From: Sequoia sempervirens
Lineage: Eukaryota; Streptophyta; Pinopsida; Cupressales; Cupressaceae
DNA: 64,000 nucleotides
NCBI GenBank assembly: GCA_007258455.2
Contig: VDFB02358134.1
Span: forward strand, 209,309,394 to 209,373,393
Direction of reading: 5' to 3'
A model generated the notes under the pieces. That model ran no database searches. It was not told where the DNA came from and saw only the letters and a list, made by a program, of their open reading frames with translations. Below are positions 55,212-64,000 of the stretch, in pieces (positions within the stretch are counted from its first letter, which is position 1; each line of letters starts with the position of its first letter). The translations under genes and the position numbers were made by a program.

Positions 55212-56260
55212 TTAGGTTGCAAGAGTTTTCTCATCTTTAGTAGATTCAGTAGCCACAAGACTATTTTCAACGGTAGCAATGAAAACCCATTCATCTTTAT
55301 TTACATTATCTTTATCAAAATCATCATTATTCACTCCTTCAGGAAAGTAATATTTCATTTGTAATCTTGACTTGTTAGGCTTAGATCTAGGAGCTATTTC
55401 AAGACATCTTGATGCAAAATGACCTATTTTACTGCATGAAAAACATTTACTAGGTAACACTCCTTCATACTTACCTTTTCCTTTGCCTTCTTTCTTTACA
55501 ATCAGTGCTTCCAATTCTTCTACTGCTCTTTCTTTATCTTCAAGCTACTTCAGTTCTTCATCATACTTGGATATCTTTTTGGAACATTCTCCCAGACCAT
55601 ATCTTTGCTTATTACTTCTAGATACAGTAGCCTTGAATGTTGATTTAGTCTTCAGAATAGATTCATCAAATTCACTTAATTCAAAAGCAGCAAGCTTACC
55701 AACCAGTGTGTCTCTTGGCATCTTTATTACTGATCTGAGCTCTTCAATAGCATGAGCCTTCACTTTGTAGGAGGGATGCAAGAATCTGAGTATCTTAGCC
55801 ACAATTTCATGTTCATCTAGAGAACCACCAACACATGTAATACCCATCACAACTTCATTCACTCTTTGCGTAAAAGAAGTGATATTTTTATCTTCACCCA
55901 TCTTCAAATTCTCATACTTGCATTTTAGACTTTGTATCTTAGCCATCCTCACCTATGCATCTCCTTCATAGAAAGTTTCTAGCTTTGTCCAAATCTAATG
56001 AGCTATCTGCAGTCCTACCAAATTTTCCATCTCCAAATTTGTTAGAGCACTCACCAAAGCTTCAATAGCCCTAATAGTACTTTCAACATCTTTGATCTCA
56101 TCAACAGTGGAGGGGCCATTCTAAGGAATAACATATGGATCTTTTGTAATCTTCTAGTTCAGGCTTCACCAATACACCTTAGGTGACATTTCACCCTAAC
56201 TTTCCACAGTGAGTACTTAGTTCCATCAAATCTTAGACTGTCCTTCTTGAATGTTGCCAT
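55212..56260 (-). pseudogene. Copia gag (UBN2) with CCHC knuckle, broken
   Basis: The ATG at 56260 gives MATFKKDSLRFDGTKYSLWK, then RVKCHLRCIGEA before a stop. After frame breaks, 55545-55952 reads YENLKMGEDKNITSFTQRVN, VAKILRFLHPSYKVKAHAIE and GKLAAFELSEFDE (UBN2). 55212-55514 has a basic run and the knuckle CFSCSKIGHFASRC (C-X2-C-X4-H-X4-C). It is close to the gag of the element at 9739-10799. Confidence 0.88.
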
Positions 56261-56294
56261 TATAGATAACCTCAAGCTTTTAGACTTCTTCAAA

Positions 56295-56313
56295 GGAACC
56301 TGCTCTGACACCA
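56295..56313 (-). other. Primer-binding site
   Basis: The minus strand reads TGGTGTCAGAGCAGGTTCC, two bases from the LTR. Initiator-Met tRNA type with one change in the first twelve bases. Confidence 0.88.
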
Positions 56314-56315
56314 AT

Positions 56316-57530
56316 TGTTGGAAAAAAAAGATAGACAAGTGAGAGGGGGCATGAATTAGTTGTCACAAAATAATAAACTTTCCAAACTTAACATAATCCC
56401 TGAACTAATGAATAAGCAATTAACACATTAGAGAGACAACGAACACCAATACTTTTTACGTGGAAACCCTATTATGGGAAAAACCACAGTGGATGTTAGT
56501 CCACAAGATTATACCCTTTTAAAAGTATAATGAATCAATAAGGGGAATGCACATGCATTCATGCACACTACCTAGAGCTCACTGCTCAATTACAGAAGGG
56601 GCTCACTACTGAACAATACAAAGTAGGATTAAAATCGAGAGGGTATGAACTGAGAAAATAGCTTCTACAAAAGCTTGATTACAGTTCCAATTAAGCACAA
56701 AAAACTCCTTCACTTTTTCATTCAAAGTACTTCACACTTTGCTTGAACTTTTCACACTCTGGTCTACAATCGAATGGCATTCACACATACACACACAGGA
56801 GCATACCCAACACATGAAGTACACACTCTTATATATCTGCTACATGAGATTTCATCAACTACTTAGTCGGTCAGGAAAATAAAACATATTTTTAATGTCG
56901 GTCCAAATTTATAAATAAATTTTTAATGTGAATCCACCAAGGTCAACCACAACATAGTGGGGACCCAAATTAATAACTCTAACACAAAAAGACTTCAATT
57001 AATTTCACCTCGAAGATCCATAACATGTTACTATCATCATGTCGACTAGGAACATGAAAAATCTAATATGCACAAGAAAAATATTCAACCATGAGCACAC
57101 AGATTAATGTGGACGTACCAAAAAGATAGATCACGATCTAGAGACATCTAAAAACATCAAGAAATAACAAAGAAACATCCACACCAACTAAGATTTCTAG
57201 AATCACACAAACTTCACTTGGGAAAATTGATAGAGACCACAGAAACACTGTTAGACCACAACATGATCAAATCATTATGTGGACCTCTCAAACTTTTGGT
57301 AGATGATCTAGATACTCTGAAGAATAGACCCTTTAGTCCACAGCAAGCTGAACTTCAACATACAAAACAAGATGACTTCATGACCTGCACAGTTCCACAG
57401 GGAACCTAGAACACTTTCTTTTACAATTTTCTCAATATCCTTGACATATACAACCATTAATACACCAAATGCTAATAGTGTTGACATCAATGACAACCAC
57501 TTATCAGCAACACATCCACATCATCCAACA
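56316..57530 (-). repeat. 5' LTR of split SIRE-like element
   Basis: 1215 bp, TGTTGG to CCAACA, followed by the CATTT duplication. TATA-like box at 56829-56838 on the minus strand. Confidence 0.93.
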
Positions 57531-58054
57531 CATTTTTTGAGTAAAAGTATTTAAATACATCATCAAACATTTCATACTTCTCCAACCCAATACTAGTGAC
57601 TTAAAGGCCTAATACCTTTCAAAATTATACTTACAAATGTAGCAAGAAAAACCACATATAGTCCTAAAGAAGTAAAAAAAATATGTTCAAGAATCATAGG
57701 TTGAGTTCCATAGTTTGATTTTAATTTTACTAATTTTATTTGTAATTTCTTTCTTACTAGACCTATGGACCAAAAAGTGATATATTTTTGAAAGGGACCA
57801 ATCCCTTGTATTATTCTAAGTCAACCACCTATGAAATGCACAAAAAAAAATCAAACAAGGCTATGCGAGATTAATCTATAATAGTGTAACAAGCCAATAA
57901 CACAACAAAGCCAAAGGAGGCCAAGATTGGAATCCATAAACTAAATGTAGCTCTATTTGCTTCCATAATAAAGGAATCAAAATACACATTGTAAGCACTT
58001 AAAACTATTTTTTGGGGACATTTCTTCCTTTGATGTACCATAGACCATGAAATG
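57531..58054. repeat. Dispersed repeat R, copy A, right part
   Basis: It aligns with 61434-61957. Shared strings include AAGGGACCAATCCCTTGTAT and GACCTATGGACCAAAAAGTG, and both copies end near CATGAAATGTTA. Function unknown. Confidence 0.85.
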
Positions 58055-58429
58055 TTACCATATTCACCATCGAGACATAAATCCATGGGAAGTGAGCCTA
58101 CAACAAATGTATTAACAAAAGGATGTAAGGAAGTTGGAGATATTTGTTTATCTACCCTTAAGGGAGGATATCTATATTGTAACTTAAGGATAATAAATTA
58201 TTAGCACCCCATATATACTTATGAGTAGGGATAATTAATATAAAATGATCAATTAGAGATATTGAGGAATTAACTAGAGGCTCTAGAGGAGCATGAATAG
58301 CTAGCACAAGAGGAGTATCTAAACTATGAGGTGTCACTATGAGAGGCTAAGCATGAGAATCGATAGTGAGATGGTGGGGGAGAGCATCCTACAACCAAGA
58401 ATTTGCACCAACATCCTTATGTTTGGTGA

Positions 58430-58740
58430 GGGTATAGTTCAAATCCGAGTGAATAGATTCAAGTCACTATAAAAAATTGAAGGGAATGCCTTCATAATAG
58501 AGAGGTTAAACCTAAGAATGATCCTTCACTTCAAGAATAATATATACTAGAAGAGCCTTGGAAATGTCAAAATTCACCAAGATGTAGGTAAAATTCATGT
58601 GGGTGAAAATGAAACTAAATTAGGATTTTAAAAGGTTGCGTTATGTTGCTTCTATGCTTGGGAGATAGAATAACCATCTTCGCACTCTCATTCAAGGAAA
58701 AACCTAGAGATCTCAACCCAATGATGAAGTAGGGGAAAGA
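58430..58740 (-). pseudogene. LINE ORF1 scrap
   Basis: The minus strand near 58575-58455 reads LVNFDISKALLVYIILEVKD, then HS.V.PLYYEGIPFN. This follows the pattern LVE.D.SK.LP..I.L......W.Q.LDYE.IPFRC that ends DUF4283 and leads into a zinc knuckle in plant LINE ORF1 proteins. Knuckle cysteines are not recognisable and stops occur. The call rests on this one block. Confidence 0.45.
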
Positions 58741-60404
58741 GATCTTGCAATAGGGTTGTCCTAGGGTTTGATTATAAACTAATGAGGGTTCACCACAAAG
58801 CTAGGGCTTGGAAAGACAAATGAAATGTGGGATCTAACATTGTTAAACACTAATATGATGCAATCTTTCATTGAATGACCTAGAAAAGTATGTAAAACAC
58901 AATAGAGAACTACAAGATGAAATGTATGAACTTGGAAATTTGAAGCAAACTAAATGAAGGCCTAAAATTTTGAAAAAAATGATTTTAAAGCCTGTTAGGA
59001 CTCATATGCCAGTCTGGGCAATTTAGTCGCAGACTAGGGTTTTTAGGAAGAAACTAAAATTTGTCAAAAGGTTTTTGGAATTGCAAATTACAAGAAAATG
59101 ACCTATACTAGAACTCAATGCTAGAACTAATGTAACATTCAAATTAGGATTTTCTAAAACTTCAAAGTCTGAATCTTCTCCTTAATGTCTGCTCTATCAT
59201 TTCCAATTGATTTCTAGATCTGAAACACTATTTTGCAACCTGTAGGAGTCTTCCAATGATCTTCAATGCAAGGTGACAACTTTTATAGCTTTCTCCAAAC
59301 TTTCTCCTCAATGTGTCTTCAACATAAACCTCCAAATCACACACTAAAGAGGGGAAAATGTTTTTTTGTTAGTAGAAAGGGGTTTTCCTTGGTCAAACCC
59401 CATTTTGGTAATCAAACCTTGAAATGAAATGAAATAAGAATGGAGAATGATGAATGAACACAATATGATGCTGCAACTGACCAAACCCTAGTAATAAGAG
59501 GATGCAAACATGTATGAGATGGATCCAATGGATGTAGATCTTGAATCTTGCTTGAATGTGATGAATCTTGAATAGAATGCTAGCTTGCATCATAAAACCC
59601 TACATCACAATTGTTTGCTCAAAAAAAAACATGATGCATGAAGACATTGACATGATGCTTGATGCTTGAGTAATGCTCCAAAATGCTTGATAATAAGCCA
59701 TTGAATTCTCTTGTGAATTCAAATTTTCTATAAGGATGCTCATTAAAATTTCCAGGTATAAAATGAGTGAAAGAACCTTGTATTTATACTTATTTATGAA
59801 AATTATGTAGAAATGCGTGAAAGGGATAAGTAGGTAGCATAATTCAAGAAACCCAACTTTTAATAAAATTACAACACTTTTTTTTTTTGGAGGGTTTTAT
59901 ATCAAACCCAGATTCATTTTCCTACCTAATAAGAGAGTAGGAGCCATAGGCTGAACCTCTTTAGCTAAGAGCCAAGAATTGAGGGGTATCCATTACCTGA
60001 TACAAGCGAACAAGCCATAGGTTGAACCTTTTTAGCTAAGAGCTGAGGATTGAGGGGTGTCTATAGGAGTATCCTGGCTTGATCCCTTATGATGTTGGGG
60101 CCTTGCACTCAACAAGACTTGATCCTTGGTGGGCTCATTTAGAACCATTCAACTTCACCAGCAGTTCAAGGGACCATTAACAATTACAACAATTTTTAAT
60201 ATGTTCATGTGACAATGCACTATGTCCATAGCAAGCTTAAAATTTAATTGGGAAATAAGTGGGCATCCAAAATTCATCTTTAGAATCTATTTTGGTGAGA
60301 TTTTCATAGCATTATAGATTGTAAAGGTGAAATTTGGATACCCATGGCAATTCTCATGTAACTTTAAATTTGATGGAGCACCTTAATATAATTACATATT
60401 AACA
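58741..60404. other. Unassigned interval with a partial duplication
   Basis: No gene recognised. Near-copies at about 59942-59995 and 60013-60064 share TGAACCT.TTTAGCTAAGAG and TTGAGGGGT, a 71-bp period, two copies. Confidence 0.45.
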
Positions 60405-61957
60405 AATGTCACAATCTTAAAAGCCTAGGAAAGTGCTAATACCAGTGTGGTATGTGGATGCATGGGGATATCTACAATGTGGTATGGGTATAGATACGAG
60501 TGAATACATGGGAATTAGTGTCAATGGTGAGGGGTGATAGTAGAATGAGTCCAACTTTACACAAGGGGTTGACATTTGTCAATATGTAATTGTATAAATT
60601 TATTCCATCAAATAGGGGAAAAATTAAACAAGCAAGCACAGGTATTCAAATTTACCATTATAACAAATAATTATAGTTTAAATTTCTATAAGTAGAATAC
60701 TTTGATTATACATATTCAGATTTAGAATTACATCTCATGTATGAAATGTAGATTATAACTTTTCATATTGTGCAATTAATAATTTTTATTTCACTATGAC
60801 TTAGATTTAAAATTATCTTTCCACATAAAATATAAACCATTTCCAACTTTCTGTTTAATTAAACCCTAAACTCCCCAAATTCTTCAAATGACATGACAAA
60901 AATATTTATTTATTTATAAAATTTGATAGTAAATTATTCTCCCAACATATAGCCACAACCCAAATATTATTTTCTGAATTTGATGGTGTACCCAATTACA
61001 CGGTGGTGTAACATATCCTTGATAATTTGGTGCACAATGAAATAAATAAAATAATTTTTTTGTCTGTGATGTTGCTGGTAGTCAATTATTGTTAATGTTT
61101 ATTATAATAAATAGTATTTTTCATCAATAAAGTTTGTACCGAATACCAAAAATATGATTCAATTAAAAATTATTCGGAAGCACTTTGCTCTATCTAAGTC
61201 CTTTTGTGATTTTGATTTTGTTCACCAATTGGGTTTTTCTTGTGTTTATCATATATATCAAGATGTAAACTTATCATTTTGGAAAAATGGTGTGGTACTT
61301 TTGAAATAAATAGTTTTTCATATAAAGTCAATCTTCTCATAATCTACTAGTTATCTCAACCTTTTACTTTCGACTATTAGGGAAATTTTAGGTGGAAGAC
61401 ATTGGGTTGTGTCCATTTACAAAAGCATATGAGCATTTGTGGAGTAAAAGTATTTGAATACATCATCAAACATGTCATTATACTTCTCTAGCCCAATACT
61501 AGTGGCTCAAAGGTCCAATACCTTTCAAAATTATACTTGCAAATATAGTAAGAGAAACCACATATAGGAAGAATTAAAAAAATATGTTCAAGAATCATAG
61601 GTTGAGTTCCATAGTTTGATTTTAATTTTATTAATTTAATTTGTAATTTCTTTCTTACTAGACCTATGGACCAAAAAGTGATATCTTTTTGAAAGGGACC
61701 AATCCCTTGTATTATTCTAAGTCAACCAACCATGAAACCCACTCAAAACAAGCATACAACAAGGCTAAGTGAGATTAATCTACAATATTGTAACAAGCCA
61801 ATAATAGTACAAAGCCAAAGGGGGCCAAGGTTAGAATCCCAAAACTAAATCTTGTTCTATTTGCTTCCATAATATACGAATAAAAATACACATTATAATA
61901 ACTTGAAACTATTTTTTTGAGGACCTTTCTTCCTCTTATGTATCAAAGCCCATGAAA
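60405..61957. repeat. Dispersed repeat R, copy B (without two copia insertions)
   Basis: Collinear with copy A pieces at 40170-40430, 41326-41427, 44612-44830, 46262-46495 and 57531-58054. It has single, uninterrupted ATATT (60964-60968) and CATTT (61434-61438) where copy A carries the 3.2 kb and 11 kb copia elements. No coding potential is recognised. Confidence 0.85.
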
Positions 61958-62404
61958 TGTTAGTGTAGATAATTAAAATTTTCCTAATTGATATTACGAA
62001 TCTGAATTGGATTATTAACACTTTCATCCTAGATCACCTTGTTTCTAACTATTTAATTAAATGATCTAAATTTTTTAATTAAATTTATCATTTATTCTAT
62101 TAATCAAATAATCAATTTTATTGGATTAATTCATCCCTCTTCATACTAATTTTCATCTCATTTATATAGATAATTCAAATTATTTAATTAATTTTTTTAT
62201 GTCTTTTCATTTGATTAAATAATTCTAACTATTTAATTATATGTCAAAAATCTCCCCTTTTTCTAAATAAATAAATTATTTAATGAGAAGCTCTTATTCC
62301 TCCAACTTGCACAACTAATTAATTTTCTCAAATTAATTAAATAGCTAATTTCCCTCACACTTGCATAAGAATATTCCTCCTTCATTTACTTCCTTCATTG
62401 AATT

Positions 62405-62570
62405 TCTCTCACACCAAGCCTTAATGGCTCTTACACCAAGCCTTAATGGCTATGACATAAGTGTTAATGGCTCTTACATAAGCCTTAGTGGCTCTTACAC
62501 CAACCCTTTATGGATTTTAAATAAGCCTTAATAGCCCAAACCTTGATGGCTCTTACACAAGCCTTTACTT
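62405..62570. repeat. Minisatellite of ~21-bp units
   Basis: About seven to eight imperfect copies of CTTACACCAAGCCTTAATGG, with the CCTTAATGGC core at 62419, 62441, 62462 (variant), 62483, 62506 (variant), 62526 and 62541. Confidence 0.88.
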
Positions 62571-62743
62571 CTTACACACTCTCTTCCCAAAGTGCGCTCA
62601 CACATGTGGGAGCACACACATCCCCATCAAATATCTTCTCTTTATGATACTCGTCACAAGGTTAATCATCCTTCAATCATCTCATAAATTACCAACCATT
62701 TATTGGGAAGACAAATCTCAACCCTTGATTCAACCATTTTCTC

Positions 62744-62752
62744 TATAAATAG
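62744..62752 (+). promoter_or_regulatory. TATA-box-like motif
   Basis: TATAAATAG in the context TTCTCTATAAATAGAACTC, close to the plant TATA consensus. It may belong to an unrecognised LTR or be fortuitous; no gene follows within the window. Confidence 0.3.
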
Positions 62753-64000
62753 AACTCACTTCTATGAGAAAGGGATCCACTTTTGAATGAAAAATTACTA
62801 TGCATAATTTCATCTTCACTATCACACATCTTTCACCATTTTAGCATCAATCTTGTGTCAATTTCATCATTTGATCACAATCTTGAAGCTTGTTCATGAA
62901 AGGGATTGAGAAATGGCCAATATTCCACATCAATATGGGACGAATCCCCTTATGGGAGGAGGTTTGGGGTAACTAGCTAGGATTCCATTATGCATTGCTT
63001 GTTATTTCATGTTTTTGTATTCATGGTTTCCTTGTTTTGTGATTTCAAAAATTTGATAGGGAGCTTGGTTTAACTTAGCTAATGTGACTAATTTCCTTGT
63101 GTTTTAATCATGTTGGCTCCTGTATAGAGCATGCTCACATTTTGGCAATAAAAGGAGGTCACTTTAATTTTTTGAGTTTTTTTTTAAGGAATTTTACAAA
63201 TCCCACTTTTATCTTTCTAGAACACTTCACGGTTTCAAAATTGATTACAATTTGAGAAAGGTATAGCTATCTCAAGTTTCTATCATAATCATCCATCATT
63301 AACACTTGGGAAAGTAAAGTGCTCATCAACACTTTGAATGACATCATTTCACTTGATTTTGTAAAAGTATTTCTCAACACTTGATGAAAGGATAATCCAA
63401 CTTGATTTTTCATTTCATGCTTAAGCTAAATAATCTTTCAATTTGGGTTTAAAATCAATAATACAATGAGTTATTTCAAAGTTGGCTAAAATTGAACACA
63501 AACAACCTCACCATTGTAATGTTGGTTAAAATTGAACAATAAAAATTTACACTTCATTTTTGTGCTATTAAAATGAAATCATTTCTTTGAAGGTTAAAAA
63601 TAATCATTGTCTATTGTGCTTATCGTCATGATTGTGTAAACTTCTAGTGCATATCCTCTCTCATTGCACTTAATGCGATCTTGGGTGCAGAGAAATAAAT
63701 TTTTTCTTATTAAGAAAGGGCTTACTAATGACATACATTCCACAATGGAGAACTCATGTAAGTGACTCTCAATAAGCACATTTATGGGTGGGCTATATAA
63801 AGGTTGTGAACTTGAAAAATAGTAGCTTCAATCTATGGTGGAATAACATGTTGTGCCTAATCCAAATCTAAATTTATGAGCCAAAAGGGAATGAATTAAT
63901 GCCTCTAGTGGCTTGCAAGTGATTTATGTATCTCATTGCTCACAGTTGTCATTAAAAAACCTTTGTGTAGAGGCCAACCTTTCTCTATGAAATGTTCTTT

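Larger units (their letters stand above)
46496..57530 (-). mobile_element. SIRE-like Ty1/copia element, split by a nested element
   Basis: LTRs at 46496-47720 and 56316-57530 are flanked by a perfect duplication CATTT (46491-46495, 57531-57535). From right to left: primer-binding site, gag, protease, [4.1 kb nested element 50876-54957], GAG-pre-integrase, integrase, RT, RNase H, polypurine tracts. Without the nested element it is about 6.95 kb, matching the related element at 5098-12050. LTR divergence exceeds 10% by eye. Integrase has lost catalytic residues and the frames are broken. Confidence 0.94.
61958..64000. other. AT-rich region, possible LTR-like promoter, no gene
   Basis: A stretch of low-complexity AT-rich sequence is followed by a minisatellite (62405-62570), a TATA box at 62744-62752 and unassigned sequence to the end. 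The succession recalls a plant LTR, but I found neither LTR ends nor pol sequence. Confidence 0.4.

Noticed and set aside
62405..62570. CRISPR-like array
   Set aside because: Units are directly adjacent and imperfect with no unique spacers; it is a minisatellite in plant DNA.
1..64000. tRNA or rRNA genes
   Set aside because: No cloverleaf with A and B boxes or rRNA-like segment was recognised. The tRNA-like strings found are retrotransposon primer-binding sites.

Overview
This window looks like nuclear DNA from a large-genome seed plant. A gymnosperm, perhaps a conifer, is my best guess. The reasons are gene poverty, AT-richness, old LTR retrotransposons nested in one another, plant L1-type LINEs with a C-terminal RNase H, and long degenerate CCCTAA-type (plant telomere-like) arrays. 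I see no intact host gene, no rRNA, no tRNA and no CRISPR.

Layout. 0.6-3.7 kb: a 5'-truncated Ty1/copia element (+ strand) with its 3' LTR. 3.7-18.1 kb: a decayed L1-type LINE (- strand), split by a complete ~7 kb SIRE-like copia element (5098-12050, - strand) and carrying a 1.5 kb purine-rich tract inside ORF1. 18.1-24.5 kb: AT-rich foldback sequence, a second LINE scrap, ~1 kb of telomere-like repeats and microsatellites. 24.5-29.3 kb: decayed host-gene material on the - strand, comprising TPR exons like the plant O-GlcNAc transferase SECRET AGENT, a PPR fragment and unassigned exon-like segments. 29.3-29.9 kb: the C-terminal part of a PIF1-like helicase running into a 100-N assembly gap. 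30-32.1 kb: the 5' part of a second LINE. 33.5-40.1 kb: a Tork-like copia element with 1518-bp LTRs and a TTATT target duplication, whose reverse transcriptase core is deleted. 41.4-44.6 kb: a 3.2 kb internally deleted copia derivative with 275-bp LTRs and an ATATT duplication. 46.5-57.5 kb: a second SIRE-like copia element with a CATTT duplication, itself split by a 4.1 kb non-autonomous LTR element. 57.5-64 kb: repeats, a LINE ORF1 scrap, a 21-bp minisatellite and unassigned DNA.

How it fits together. The retroelement parts follow standard copia order (gag, protease, integrase, RT, RNase H) or LINE order (ORF1; endonuclease, RT, zinc finger, RNase H). All carry stops, frameshifts or deletions, so none looks autonomous now. 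Nesting gives relative ages: the LINE predates the copia inside it, and the SIRE-like element predates the element inside it. A dispersed repeat occurs twice (about 40.2-58.1 kb and 60.4-62.0 kb). The second copy lacks two of the insertions and so records both pre-insertion target sites.

Most worth a second look: the paralogous empty sites; a 4-nt ATGA overlap joining ORF1 and ORF2 in both LINEs; the purine tract inside a LINE ORF; a degenerate internal repeat in the Tork-like LTR; the intron-bearing SEC-like pseudogene; and the helicase fragment at the gap. I found no convincing new functional system. Identities come from reading translations, and percentages are by-eye counts over partial alignments.
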